Below, piece by piece: positions 1 to 8,216 of a stretch of 64,000 bases of DNA; the stretch's first letter is position 1, and each line of letters starts with the position of its first letter. The DNA is taken from contig CAWJMN010000001.1 of NCBI GenBank assembly GCA_963844055.1, positions 1,364,001-1,428,000 of the forward strand. The letters run 5' to 3'. Under the pieces are notes generated by a model that was given only the letters and a program-made list of their open reading frames with translations, had not been told where the DNA came from and did not search any database. The position numbers were made by a program, and so were the translations under genes. Source of the DNA: CAWJMN01 sp963844055. GTDB taxonomy: Bacteria > Planctomycetota > Planctomycetia > Pirellulales > Pirellulaceae.

Positions 1-125
1 GCATGTTCCCCGCAGGTTATCGTCGAGGGAGAGAATCGGAGTAAAGCCTTACGGAAGCAATCCTGCAAAAAGCAGCGTTAAGCAATTATGAACAAGGATG
101 TTCATGCTACCGAGGTGAAAGAAAC

Positions 126-153
126 GGATGCGGACGATTAAGACGCCGCATCC
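126..153 (-). terminator. Possible intrinsic terminator after the DUF1844 gene
   Basis: Perfect 8-bp inverted repeat GGATGCGG / CCGCATCC with a 12-nt loop, starting 16 nt past the stop of the leftward gene. Read leftward, the stem is followed by GTTTCTTT, a broken T tract. The stem is good but the T run is weak, so confidence is moderate. The remaining bases 1-125 show no gene I can support in either direction. Confidence 0.4.
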
Positions 154-168
154 AAAGCTGGTTGCAAC

Positions 169-438
169 TTACTTATTAGGAAGCGCCACGTATGCCATGC
201 GCAATTGGTGCGTCGCCATCTCAATCAGCTTTGTTTCATCCGGGGTTAGGTTCCCCTTCGTCTTTTGCTGCAGGATGTCTAGCGTATCGATGAAATGCTT
301 GGCCATCATCGGCTGCACATCGATTTTGTCGGTCATCGGATTCTTCATGATCCCGAGCGCTACCATCGCTTGGCTGGCTAGGGTTTGAATAAGCAGGTCA
401 AAGGATGCTGGTGGAACCGTTTGGGGTTGGCTTGTCAT
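169..438 (-). CDS. DUF1844 family protein
   Basis: An 89-residue soluble protein with no signal or membrane segment. The central stretch has the DUF1844 pattern: a hydrophobic helix (LASQAMVALGIM), then a polar DVQPMMAKHFIDTL segment, then a helix with LTPDETKLIEMA. The family is small and widespread in planctomycetes, acidobacteria and related phyla, and no biochemical role is established. It lies 64 nt downstream of thiG in the same direction and could be the last gene of the thiS-thiG transcript. A hairpin just after its stop supports an end of transcription there. I am confident in the family and have no basis for a function. Confidence 0.8.
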   Translation of the reverse strand: MTSQPQTVPPASFDLLIQTLASQAMVALGIMKNPMTDKIDVQPMMAKHFIDTLDILQQKTKGNLTPDETKLIEMATHQLRMAYVALPNK

Positions 439-502
439 GGATGGAATTCAATGCTGGAGAGTAACAAACAGGATAAACCGAACGCGACCTGCAGGATTTG
501 CA

Positions 503-1384
503 CTAAGTTTTGGCCGGATAGGGCCGCATGGAAACGACCCCTTCCTCAGGACTGCTCGCACTGGCGTACAGACGCTTTGGAATGCGCCCCGATAGATAGG
601 ATAACCGGCCTGCTTGGCATCCCAGTCGCATCGCATGTCCCATCCCGATCGGATCGCGGGCATGAGCGATGGCCGTATTGAGAAGCACGCCGTCAACGCC
701 CAGTTCCATTGCCATGGCAACGTCACTAGCGGACCCGACCCCGGCATCGACAATTACCGGATAATTGGGATCTTCCTCTTTGAGGTATTCCAGGATGATT
801 CGCAGCGAATTCGGGTTAAGAATGCCTTGCCCCGATCCAATCGGACTTCCCGCAGGCATGACTGCCGCAGCCCCCGCCTTTTTCAGACGGCGGGCGATGA
901 CCGGGTCATCACTGGTGTAGCAGAGGACCGAAAAACCTTCGGAAACTAGAATCTCGGTGGCTTTGAGGAGTTCGATCGGGTCGGGAAGTAGTGTCTTGGC
1001 ATCCCCTAGGACTTCAAGCTTCACCCAATCGGCCCCTGGGTTTTCCAGACTGAGCAGAATTTCACGCCCCATGCGGGCCACTCGAACGGCATCGGTCGCG
1101 TTGTAGCAACCCGCAGTATTCGGCAGGAGCAAGTACCGATTTAAATCGAGAAAGTCGAGGATGTTGTTCCCTTCGCCGTCATAGAGTCGTTCGCGACGAA
1201 CGGCGACCGTAATGCAATCCACGCCGGATGCATCCAGAGAATCTCGCATGATCGAGAAATTCTCGTACCGCCCCGTGCCAGCGATCAGGCGGCTGCGCAG
1301 CGTATGTTTGCCGATTTGAAAGGGGGCGTCAGAAGGAAGCATCGGCTCCTGCGTGGCAGAGATTTTGGTGGTTACAGAGGCCAT
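503..1384 (-). CDS. thiG: Thiazole synthase ThiG
   Basis: Makes the thiazole phosphate half of thiamine from deoxyxylulose phosphate, dehydroglycine and ThiS thiocarboxylate, in the cytosol. The 293-residue protein is slightly longer than the usual 255-270 because of an N-terminal extension of about 20 residues before the conserved LRSRLIAGTGRY segment. The GADWVKLEVLGD segment carries the Schiff-base lysine. The barrel end shows VIVDAGVG and GVLLNTAIAHA, typical of the phosphate-binding region. The start overlaps the region just past the ThiS stop. A GGAGG sits inside the last ThiS codons about 17 nt upstream, which suggests translational coupling. The thiS-thiG order is the normal one. No TPP riboswitch is visible upstream of thiS. 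Confidence 0.95.
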   Translation of the reverse strand: MASVTTKISATQEPMLPSDAPFQIGKHTLRSRLIAGTGRYENFSIMRDSLDASGVDCITVAVRRERLYDGEGNNILDFLDLNRYLLLPNTAGCYNATDAVRVARMGREILLSLENPGADWVKLEVLGDAKTLLPDPIELLKATEILVSEGFSVLCYTSDDPVIARRLKKAGAAAVMPAGSPIGSGQGILNPNSLRIILEYLKEEDPNYPVIVDAGVGSASDVAMAMELGVDGVLLNTAIAHARDPIGMGHAMRLGCQAGRLSYLSGRIPKRLYASASSPEEGVVSMRPYPAKT

Positions 1385-1396
1385 GATGGTACTGCT

Positions 1397-1618
1397 TCAT
1401 CCTCCGCCAACAAAAGAAACGACCTCGATGCGGTCCCCATTCTGCAATTGCCAGCTGCCGTGGGAGGAACGTGGAACGATCTGTTCATTCACTTCCACTG
1501 CCACGCCTTTGGACGCAACTTTTAGCTCCAAAAGTAGCGTTTCTAGCAAGGTACCCGCCGCTAATTCCTGCGGCCGACCGTTCACAACCACCTGAAGTTT
1601 TTCAGAACCGACAGACAT
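1397..1618 (-). CDS. thiS: Sulfur carrier protein ThiS
   Basis: A 73-residue ubiquitin-like sulfur carrier whose C-terminal glycine is converted to a thiocarboxylate and donates sulfur to ThiG. It has the small beta-grasp pattern: VVVNGRPQELAAGTLLETLL near the start, VAVEVNEQIVPRS in the middle, and NGDRIEVVSFVGGG at the end. The chain ends exactly at the required Gly-Gly, with one further glycine. It lies 12 nt upstream of thiG on the same strand. The adenylating partner ThiF and the ThiH/ThiO enzymes are not in this window. Confidence is high because both the length and the diagnostic C-terminus fit. Confidence 0.93.
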   Translation of the reverse strand: MSVGSEKLQVVVNGRPQELAAGTLLETLLLELKVASKGVAVEVNEQIVPRSSHGSWQLQNGDRIEVVSFVGGG

Positions 1619-1662
1619 GGTGTGGGCGAACGCGAGAAAGGCTGCGTCAGGCCGTAAAGCAA

Positions 1663-1720
1663 TAAAAAATTAGGGGAAGTCACAGCAGAGATCTTTCTCG
1701 CCGCGACTTCCCCTAATTTT
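1663..1720 (-). terminator. Strong intrinsic terminator between the 1819-2382 gene and thiS
   Basis: A perfect 16-bp inverted repeat at 1666-1681 and 1705-1720 (core AGGGGAAGTC / GACTTCCCCT) with a 23-nt loop. Read leftward it is followed by TTTTTTATT, a good T tract. It lies 99 nt after the stop of the 1819-2382 gene and 47 nt before the thiS start, so it probably ends that gene's transcript. The arms are AT-rich at the base, so the hairpin can also fold on the other strand. Confidence 0.7.
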
Positions 1721-1818
1721 AGAGCTTCCCAGGGCCCCTGACAACGGCGGGGCCTTGGCGCTATTTTGCCGCGTTAGCCCTTATCGATGTGAAAAAGCCA
1801 GCGACCTAGGCAGCGGGA

Positions 1819-2382
1819 TTACTCACGGATTTCGACGGCGCGAGCCTTCCCCACGTCGAGCAGCACCATTTTGTTGGCTTGTTTGGCCAAAACGGACGAA
1901 GTTCCACGCACCCAAGGGAACGTGTAGGCGGCAAACGCACCGGAGTTGGCGTCTGCAACGTAGACGACCGACTGGGCAGGACGGACATTCGAGCTGGCCC
2001 CCTTGGGATTCCAAGAGCCGGTCGACATCACATAGCTAGGCTTCTTGCCTTTGGCGGGTGTCAACGTCTCGGTCACATTGGTGGTGAACCAACCCGTGAA
2101 CTTGCCGACCCGAGGGTTCAGTACAAAGCAATTGAGGTCACCGGTAATGTAGTCGAGGAAAAAGACTCCTTCCCCTTCTTCATCTACCATGCCCGTTGCA
2201 ACACCAAAGGTGTCGCCGCTCATCGCGGTGCTGGCCCGCAGCTTCATTTCTTCAAACTTGGCCTCAACGGTTTGAGGAGAGTTTGATCGGAAGAGGGGGT
2301 TAATTCCCATGCCGATTAGTAGGCCAGCGACAACACCTAGCCCCAGCACTGCAAACCACCGAAAACGCCTTAGCTTCAACAT
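1819..2382 (-). CDS. Uncharacterised membrane-anchored protein, 187 aa
   Basis: I do not recognise a named family. The start was set at the ATG at 2382 because an AAGGAAG Shine-Dalgarno lies 8 nt upstream. A longer in-frame extension to 2589 has no ribosome site and poor composition. A basic N-terminus (MLKLRRFRWF) precedes one hydrophobic segment at about residues 10-28, so the rest is probably outside the cytoplasm. The body reads like a beta-rich domain with repeated aromatic and glycine turns (VFFLDYITGDLNCFVLN, VVYVADANSGAFAAYTF), which loosely resembles propeller blades. It has its own terminator and is not obviously linked to thiamine synthesis. Confidence 0.7.
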   Translation of the reverse strand: MLKLRRFRWFAVLGLGVVAGLLIGMGINPLFRSNSPQTVEAKFEEMKLRASTAMSGDTFGVATGMVDEEGEGVFFLDYITGDLNCFVLNPRVGKFTGWFTTNVTETLTPAKGKKPSYVMSTGSWNPKGASSNVRPAQSVVYVADANSGAFAAYTFPWVRGTSSVLAKQANKMVLLDVGKARAVEIRE

Positions 2383-2891
2383 CTGGCAACTTCCTTTTGC
2401 TGTTGTGCAAAACACCTCTGGCATCGAGTTGTGCCGGCAGCGGGTTCGAGCAAGTCGTGTCGATCGTGCCCCTCCATCCATTTCCCATGGCATTGGATCT
2501 GCCTGGGAATTTTGAAATGGAACTGGCCGCTTGCGACCTTCCGACTGGACGAACCGGTGTTTTGCGATGATTTCCCGCCCCAAACGCAAATCCTAGCGGA
2601 TGGCGATGCGGTCGCCTAGCAGATTCTTGAAGATATCTTGGGGCCGGGGCTAGGGGCCTGCGAGTTGGCGATGCGTGACTGGCAATGGCGGATCGATCTG
2701 CTACAAAAGAGGGCTTCCGGCCCCGGCTTTTTGTCAGGTTTTGGGCCGCATACTTTGCCCAGCTTGGCTATCCGAGCCGGGGTGGGTTGGCAACTGTGGT
2801 GGAGATTCCCTGGCGGAGGTTTCGCAGGGTTCTCGCATTCGTGCTTGCCATTTGTAATTTGGCGTTCCATCAACTTAGGAGTGTTTGTTCG
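2383..2891. other. Divergent intergenic region, 509 bp
   Basis: Separates the leftward anchored-protein gene from the rightward oxidoreductase. It contains a GC-rich pair of arms, GCCGGGGC near 2644 and GCCCCGGC near 2726, the second followed by TTTTT. They could pair over an 80-nt loop as a weak terminator or leader structure for the rightward gene. No reading frame here has a ribosome site or family resemblance, and no tRNA or other known RNA is visible. Confidence 0.4.
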
Positions 2892-4088
2892 ATGTCAACC
2901 AATGGCCCTCTCAATCGAAAACTACGCATGGCCCTTTGCGGCGGCGGCCAAGGTTCGTTTATTGGTCGCGTCCATAGCACTGCAGCAGTTCTCGACAATC
3001 GCGCGGTTCTAGTGGCGGGGGCATTGTCCTCGAGCGCCGAGAAGTCGAAAGCTTCGGCCCCGGACTACGACATTCCGCTAAGCCGCGCTTATGGGTCCAT
3101 TCATGAATTGGTCGAAAAGGAAAAGGCGCTGCCTGCAGATCAGCGAGTCGACTTTGTATCGGTTGCAACCCCCAACCATACGCACTTTGAAATTGCAAAG
3201 ACTGCGGCTGAAGCGGGTTTCAACGTGATTTGCGACAAGCCGATGACATTGGACCTTGCTCAAGCAGAAGAGCTGGCGACTGTCGTTGCTAAGTCGGGCG
3301 TTGTGTTTGCTGTTAGCCACAACTACACCGGCTATCCACTGGTACGCCAAGCACGTGAAATGATTCTCAGTGGTGAACTGGGAGAAATCAACGCCGTTCG
3401 CGCTTGCTACATCCAAGGTTGGTTGCGTACCCGACTGGAACTGGGAGATCAGAAGCAAGCTGCATGGCGCACCGACCCGAAAAAGAGTGGTGCTGCTGGT
3501 TGCTTTGGCGATATTGCTACGCATGCCTACAACTTGGGCCGCTACATGACGGGCCTTCTGCCTGATCAAATCAGCTGCCATCTGAAGACGTTTGAAGCAG
3601 GCCGTCTGCTAGATGATTATGGTACGGCAATTGTGAAGTACCAAAACGGTGGCCTCGGTACCGTTACTGCATCGCAAATTAGCCATGGTCGTGAAAATGA
3701 CCTGTCGATCGAGATCGATGGCACGAAGGGTTCGCTTTCGTGGCGGCAAGAAGAGCCGAACGTGATGATCGTTCGCACCAATGGCCAGCCCCATCGGATG
3801 TACACGCGTGATCCGAACGCGCCTTACATGAACGACTCGGGCAAGGGAGCTTGCCGCTTGCCAAGCGGACACCCTGAAGCATTCTTTGAAGCATTTGCAA
3901 ATGTCTATCGCTCGGCTTACGACGCGATGGTCTTGCGTGCGACCGGCAAAGACTTCGAGAAGAAGAATACGATTTACCCCAACATCTGCGATGGTGTGGA
4001 GGGGATGTATTTCATTCAACAATGCGTCGCCAGCAGCCAGCAAAATGGTGCTTGGTTGCCAGCTTGCCATCCGCAAGCTCGCCAATAA
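2892..4088 (+). CDS. Gfo/Idh/MocA family NAD(P)-dependent oxidoreductase (cytosolic)
   Basis: A 398-residue dehydrogenase of the glucose-fructose oxidoreductase / inositol dehydrogenase fold, probably acting on a sugar or inositol-like substrate. The start is the ATG at 2892 with a TAGGAG site 10 nt upstream. Upstream in-frame codons lack one. The N-terminal Rossmann fold has ALCGGGQGSFIG. SVATPNHTHFEIAKTA and CDKPMTLDLAQAE give the family's T-P-N-x-x-H and E/D-K-P (here CDKP) signatures. The second half contains CFGDIATHAYNLGRYMTG, with the catalytic-type D-x-x-x-H. No export signal is present, unlike the related Tat protein at 40246. It is followed by a strong terminator. The exact substrate cannot be read from the sequence. 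Confidence 0.88.
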   Translation: MSTNGPLNRKLRMALCGGGQGSFIGRVHSTAAVLDNRAVLVAGALSSSAEKSKASAPDYDIPLSRAYGSIHELVEKEKALPADQRVDFVSVATPNHTHFEIAKTAAEAGFNVICDKPMTLDLAQAEELATVVAKSGVVFAVSHNYTGYPLVRQAREMILSGELGEINAVRACYIQGWLRTRLELGDQKQAAWRTDPKKSGAAGCFGDIATHAYNLGRYMTGLLPDQISCHLKTFEAGRLLDDYGTAIVKYQNGGLGTVTASQISHGRENDLSIEIDGTKGSLSWRQEEPNVMIVRTNGQPHRMYTRDPNAPYMNDSGKGACRLPSGHPEAFFEAFANVYRSAYDAMVLRATGKDFEKKNTIYPNICDGVEGMYFIQQCVASSQQNGAWLPACHPQARQ

Positions 4089-4131
4089 GATTGCTGGCGG
4101 GATGAACCATCCTGCTTGCCAATGAAAAGTG

Positions 4132-4171
4132 AAGCCCCTGCCTTAGAGACATCTAACGCAGGGGCTTTTTT
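4132..4171 (+). terminator. Strong intrinsic terminator, probably bidirectional
   Basis: 10-bp perfect stem AAGCCCCTGC / GCAGGGGCTT with a 16-nt loop and six T's on the rightward side. The leftward side has AAAAG and AAGT, which is weaker. It sits between two convergent genes, 44 nt after the oxidoreductase stop. Confidence 0.85.
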
Positions 4172-4211
4172 ATGGCGGATTGTCGAATGGATGATTCGCG
4201 CCTAGTTAAAG

Positions 4212-5387
4212 CTATTGCCCCGAATCGTCGGCAACTTTGAGGGCTTTCCCTTGCACACTGGCCTTCATGCCTAGCGGGCCGACGGTTTGATCAAGCAGTT
4301 CGGCCAGCGTCACATTCTTGGCGTCAATGTTGACCGGTTCTTTGAGCCGGCTTAGCAGCTGTGGCGGAAACTCAAACGTCAGCCCTTGTTCTTTGGCAAT
4401 TGCTTTGAGGATGGCACCTGCTGGTTGTCGCTGCGCCGTGAGCGTAAAACGCTTTTCGCCCGCAGGGGTATCGCCTTCGGTAGCACTATTATCCAGAGGC
4501 AGGCCTTTGACTGCCTTTTGAACCTGCGCAAAGTCGGATGGCTTTCCATCGAAGACTAACAGAGTGCCTTCCAAGCGAAACTTGGCGGTGGGTAAATCTT
4601 TCTTCAGCGTTGCCAGGAGCTCGTCACGCTTAGTAGTAACCGAAAGGGGAACTCGCTGCGTTGTGACGGCCGGTATCGGAATGGGAGAGAAGCGTGCTTG
4701 GCTACCATCGCTGCTGATTTCGCACGTCAGGCCAAAGCCGGCCAATATCAGAGAGAGCTGGACGTAACGTGGCATCGTTGGGAGCGAGATTTGCGGCCAT
4801 AGATCATGAGCGAGGACTTCTTCGTTGATGACCTTGATGGAAGAATCGGAAAACCACTCTTTTACGAGGTCGCCAGGAATCGTCCCTTCGGCCCATTCTG
4901 CACTCTTTGGTGCTTCCCAGTAGCGTTTGGCGTTGGCGGGCAAGCGATCCAGGTGCTGTTTGAAGCGGCCGTTGGCTGCGGAAAGTCCGGCGACGGTTTC
5001 AATTTGTCCGATGTAGACCACATTTTGGATGGTGCAGGTTGCCAGGTCGCTGCGCAGCGCGATTAGCTGTAGCACTTGTTCTAGTGGCAAGCCTTTGCAT
5101 TCCAGTTCGAGCTCATGGGAGGAATCCGCGCGACGGTCAAGCATCACTGCGACTTCATGTGTTCGACCAAGTCGCGTGAGTCCCTCGCGGATCGGGACTC
5201 CGCTCCAACTAATGCCAGTGGCTGAAGCTAACTGTTTCTTTAGGTCGGCGCCCGTTTTGAAGTTGGTCGTGTCTGCGTCAGCAGCAATGAGTGTGGATGC
5301 AAAAACCGTCAAAACCCCTAGGATCGTGGCGATCCAAGCACAGCGTCCTTGCGTAGACCTAACAGTGCCACGAATGGTATTTCGCAT
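4212..5387 (-). CDS. Secreted STN/secretin-N-like domain protein
   Basis: A 391-residue exported protein. The N-terminus has a basic region, a hydrophobic stretch (WIATILGVLTVFASTLIAADA) and a likely signal peptidase site near residue 36. At least two segments look like the short beta-alpha STN domain found at the N-terminus of secretins and TonB receptors. One is around residues 60-125 (IREGLTRLGRTHEVAVMLDRR followed by LPLEQVLQLIALRSDL). The other is the last 75 residues (GAILKAIAKEQGLTFEFPPQ followed by VTLAELLDQTVGPLG). No secretin barrel or TonB-receptor barrel follows, so this is a stand-alone periplasmic protein. Comparable planctomycete proteins are annotated only as hypothetical. The start has an AAAGGCAA site 8 nt upstream. 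Confidence 0.65.
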   Translation of the reverse strand: MRNTIRGTVRSTQGRCAWIATILGVLTVFASTLIAADADTTNFKTGADLKKQLASATGISWSGVPIREGLTRLGRTHEVAVMLDRRADSSHELELECKGLPLEQVLQLIALRSDLATCTIQNVVYIGQIETVAGLSAANGRFKQHLDRLPANAKRYWEAPKSAEWAEGTIPGDLVKEWFSDSSIKVINEEVLAHDLWPQISLPTMPRYVQLSLILAGFGLTCEISSDGSQARFSPIPIPAVTTQRVPLSVTTKRDELLATLKKDLPTAKFRLEGTLLVFDGKPSDFAQVQKAVKGLPLDNSATEGDTPAGEKRFTLTAQRQPAGAILKAIAKEQGLTFEFPPQLLSRLKEPVNIDAKNVTLAELLDQTVGPLGMKASVQGKALKVADDSGQ

Positions 5388-5620
5388 AGGGAATTGCCTT
5401 TAAAAGTTGCCCTTATTTTTCGCCCATTCCCCCAGTATTTCCCTCGCTTTCCAGTGTAACGCGAATTGGCGACACGAAGGAGAGAAAAAAGCGGGTTCCT
5501 GAGTTGGGAAAGGTTGAGAGGGGCGACACGTCTAATTACACTCGAACCAGGCGAGCGGTTCTTCAGCAGCAATGACCTTGCGGTTTTGCTGGGAAAAACC
5601 GCCATTTCCCGGAGTACCCT

Positions 5621-6283
5621 GTGAGCCAGTCAACGCAAAAACCGCCGTACTTAGAGACACTGTACCACCAGTTTCTTGAGACGGAACATGCTGCCGATTT
5701 TGTACGCAAGATTTCTGGCAGCTATACGCTGGCGACGCTTGTTCGTTTGGCACAGGCCGGTCGTTACACAACGCGCCGCGCTGCCGTCATGGCGATTAGC
5801 TACCTGGGAGACTATCGTCAAAATGCGGTGCTCGGCATGGCACTGCTCGACAAAGATCGTGGAGTTCGCCTGCTAGCAGACAATGGAATTCGCGACCTGT
5901 GGTGTCGGGATGGAAATCAGTTTCAGCAACAAGAGCTGAAACAGTTGATTCGATTGAATACGGCCGGCCTGTACGAAGAGTGCTTGCCACTGGCGGATCA
6001 ATTCGTCAAAGACGCACCTTGGTTTGCGGAAGGCTGGAATCAACGAGCCATCGCTCAGTTTGCTCAAAAGAACTTTGAACAGTCCGCCAGTGATTGTCAC
6101 CTGGCCCTGGAGATCAATCCGTATCACTTTGCGGCCGCCGTCGGCATGGCGCATTGCTACTTGGAACTGGATGATCCCTTTACGGCCTTGGAATGTTTTC
6201 GTCGGGCGTTAAAGCTCAATCCTGACCTGGCCGAGGTTCGAGTGCAGGTCGACTATTTGCAGCGAACCCTGGAAGGGAAATAG
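5621..6283 (+). CDS. HEAT/TPR repeat protein, 220 aa
   Basis: A soluble 220-residue protein with a GTG start and a CGGAG site 7 nt upstream. Residues 25-95 form paired helices resembling HEAT repeats (TLVRLAQAGRYTTRRAAVMAISYLGD, then NAVLGMALLDKDRGVRLLADNGI). Residues 105-215 are three tetratricopeptide repeats (AGLYEECLPLADQFVKDAP, FAEGWNQRAIAQFAQKNFEQS, YHFAAAVGMAHCYLELDDP). It probably acts as a scaffold for protein contacts. No catalytic motif is visible. It converges on the zinc-ribbon gene with a 29-nt gap. The family appears to be planctomycete-specific. I cannot name a partner. Confidence 0.7.
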   Translation: MSQSTQKPPYLETLYHQFLETEHAADFVRKISGSYTLATLVRLAQAGRYTTRRAAVMAISYLGDYRQNAVLGMALLDKDRGVRLLADNGIRDLWCRDGNQFQQQELKQLIRLNTAGLYEECLPLADQFVKDAPWFAEGWNQRAIAQFAQKNFEQSASDCHLALEINPYHFAAAVGMAHCYLELDDPFTALECFRRALKLNPDLAEVRVQVDYLQRTLEGK

Positions 6284-6312
6284 TCTCGCTGGCTTTGACG
6301 CTGACGGGCTAT

Positions 6313-7173
6313 CTATTGAAACAGGTGGGGCGGAAGCGACTTGAGGTGTTGCATATTGATGCGACGCACGCTTTCCCATGGGATGACCGTGATCGATAGC
6401 TTTCCGCCAGACTCTTTGCTGGCAAACACGCCATGATCTCCGGTGGAGAGTTCTTCGCTGAAGTAGTCGGGCGCAAAAATCTCTCCCTCGATTAGAAAGA
6501 TCTCTAGCTCCGTATCATCCGTACGTTGTTGCCATAGGGTACGGAAGATTTGGGCCGGCGAGCCTTGCGATGCATGTTCGGCCACCGGCGCGGCAGGTAC
6601 TGCATGGGTTTCGGGAGCGGCTTGCTGCTTTCCGGAGCCAGAACTTTTGAACATGCTAAAAAAGCCAGAGTCAATCTTTCCGCCCGTTGAGCCCGAGTTT
6701 GCCGGTGCGGGCTTCGTGGGCTTGTTGCCGCTCCCCTTATTTAGTCCAAAGGCGAACTCTCCGCTGGCACTCATCGGCGAGACCGAAGCGGTAGGCGCTG
6801 CATCGGCCTCTGGTTCCGATTCCTCGTCATCGGAAGGAATCTGAAAAGTAGAGCCGCAGTGTGGGCACTTTCCAGGCTTCCCTTTGAGCGAGGGAGGGCC
6901 ATTTAGACGATGGCCGTTGGGGCACAGGAATACAAAAAGCTCGGCAGGATTGGGCTTTTCCGTGCTGGCCTGCGTTACTAGTCCCGCCCCGGATTTTCCT
7001 GCCGGTGAATCCGCATTATTTCCGGCGTCGGCAACTTCAACAGAGTCCCCTTCCAGTTCTGGAGTTGGGACGGTGAACGTCGTTTGGCACCGTGGACACT
7101 TACCCGTCTTTCCCGCCATAGCAGGTGGTGCCGACAACTGGTGACCGTTTGGACAGAGGAAGGTGATCGTCAT
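6313..7173 (-). CDS. Double zinc-ribbon-like protein, 286 aa
   Basis: Two copies of one module open the protein: C7-P-N-G-H11 with C26-P-R-C29, and C84-P-N-G-H88 with C103-P-H-C106. In each, a histidine five residues after the first cysteine replaces the second cysteine of a normal ribbon, so a Cys3His site is likely. Between about residues 115 and 200 the chain is acidic, then Pro/Ala/Ser-rich and probably disordered. The last 80 residues form a compact domain (AQIFRTLWQQRTDDTELEIFLIEG, GGKLSITVIPWESVRRINM) that I cannot assign. The protein has no membrane segment. It is one of four proteins in the window with such a head. Confidence 0.65.
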   Translation of the reverse strand: MTITFLCPNGHQLSAPPAMAGKTGKCPRCQTTFTVPTPELEGDSVEVADAGNNADSPAGKSGAGLVTQASTEKPNPAELFVFLCPNGHRLNGPPSLKGKPGKCPHCGSTFQIPSDDEESEPEADAAPTASVSPMSASGEFAFGLNKGSGNKPTKPAPANSGSTGGKIDSGFFSMFKSSGSGKQQAAPETHAVPAAPVAEHASQGSPAQIFRTLWQQRTDDTELEIFLIEGEIFAPDYFSEELSTGDHGVFASKESGGKLSITVIPWESVRRINMQHLKSLPPHLFQ

Positions 7174-7487
7174 TCAGGCCCCAAGTGGACGAAGCGGCGG
7201 TGGTGCGAAATGCAGTGCGGTAGGAAAGGCCCCGCCGTCGCTATGAACATAGCTGTGGCGAAAAGGAATGCTGCCCCCGACCATTGAATCTAATTCAGAG
7301 GAAATGGAGTCGCAATAGAGCCAGGCAGCACTTCGAGGGGAGCTGGCTCAGTATGTTAGACAATCGGTTTCAGCAGGCCCTTTTATCGGCTACACTGTGC
7401 TTTTGGGGCACTCGTCCTCAAAAGTCAAACGTTCTTAGGCTTACACTCCCCGCTGGTTTGCCAGCCGTTTTCGACAACGGATTGTAC
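7174..7487. other. Divergent intergenic region, 314 bp
   Basis: Lies between the divergent zinc-ribbon genes at 6313 and 7488 and must hold both promoters. I see no convincing -35/-10 pair and no RNA gene. An in-frame extension of the rightward gene runs back to 7284 but has no ribosome site, so I left it out. Confidence 0.4.
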
Positions 7488-8177
7488 ATGGCGATCGAAG
7501 TAACTTGCTCTGGCTGTCTCACGCGCTTTCAGGTCAGCGAAAAGTTTGCCGGCAAGAAGGGCCCCTGTCCCAAGTGCAAGGCGCTGATCCTGATTCCGGA
7601 AAAGCCGGAAGAGGTGATTGTTCATGCGCCGGCCGATTCGGGTCCCAAAGACTCGAAGGGGGTGTCGGTTTTGAAGCCGCTGTTGCGGCAAGAAACGAAG
7701 TTGTCTTGGCTGGCGGTGGGGGGCATTGTCTTTGCCGTCGTGGCTGTTGTACTGATCGCGTTTGTGATGGGCCGAACGCTTGATAAAACCAAAGATCACA
7801 CGCTGATCTTGTCAGTTGGTGCAGTATTGCTTGCACCCGCTCTCGCGTTTGCAGGCTATACCTTTTTGCGAGACTCCGAACTGGAGCCCTATCGCGGTCG
7901 TGAGCTGTGGTTGCGTTTGATCGCGTGTGGCGTGATCTATCCGCTCATTTGGGGTTTGTACGCGGGCTTGTTTCAGTATCTCAATATCCAGCCTGAGCTG
8001 ATGTACATGTTGGCTATTGTTCCCGCAGCGGTTGCCATTGGCGGTTTGACAGCGGCATCATCGCTTGACCTAGAATTTGGGACCGGATGTTTGCATTACG
8101 CCATGTATCTGGGGGCCACAATCTTCTTGCGATTGATCATGGGCTTTTCGGCACATTGGCAAGAGCTGGCAAAATAA
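7488..8177 (+). CDS. Zinc-ribbon protein with five membrane segments
   Basis: The 229-residue protein starts with a zinc ribbon (C7-S-G-C10 and C27-P-K-C30), continues through a short linker, and then has five hydrophobic segments at about 73-95, 105-127, 140-164, 171-190 and 201-222. I chose the ATG at 7488 because the ribbon begins immediately after it, as in related planctomycete proteins. The upstream in-frame sequence looks non-coding. The ribbon should face the cytoplasm. No transport or catalytic motif is visible in the membrane part. It converges with the decarboxylase gene with a 39-nt gap. Confidence 0.65.
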   Translation: MAIEVTCSGCLTRFQVSEKFAGKKGPCPKCKALILIPEKPEEVIVHAPADSGPKDSKGVSVLKPLLRQETKLSWLAVGGIVFAVVAVVLIAFVMGRTLDKTKDHTLILSVGAVLLAPALAFAGYTFLRDSELEPYRGRELWLRLIACGVIYPLIWGLYAGLFQYLNIQPELMYMLAIVPAAVAIGGLTAASSLDLEFGTGCLHYAMYLGATIFLRLIMGFSAHWQELAK

Positions 8178-8216
8178 CTCTGCGGCAACCACACACACCG
8201 TTTATACGAAGCAAAG

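Noticed and set aside
88..105. Inverted repeat ATGAAC-6-GTTCAT, resembling a LexA-type operator
   Set aside because: The spacing does not fit the Bacillus-type GAAC-N4-GTTC box, and it lies downstream of a gene rather than at a promoter.
1619..1818. Search for a TPP riboswitch upstream of thiS
   Set aside because: No CTGAGA or other conserved aptamer element on the leftward strand. Only the terminator hairpin and a GGCCCC/GGGGCC pair are present.
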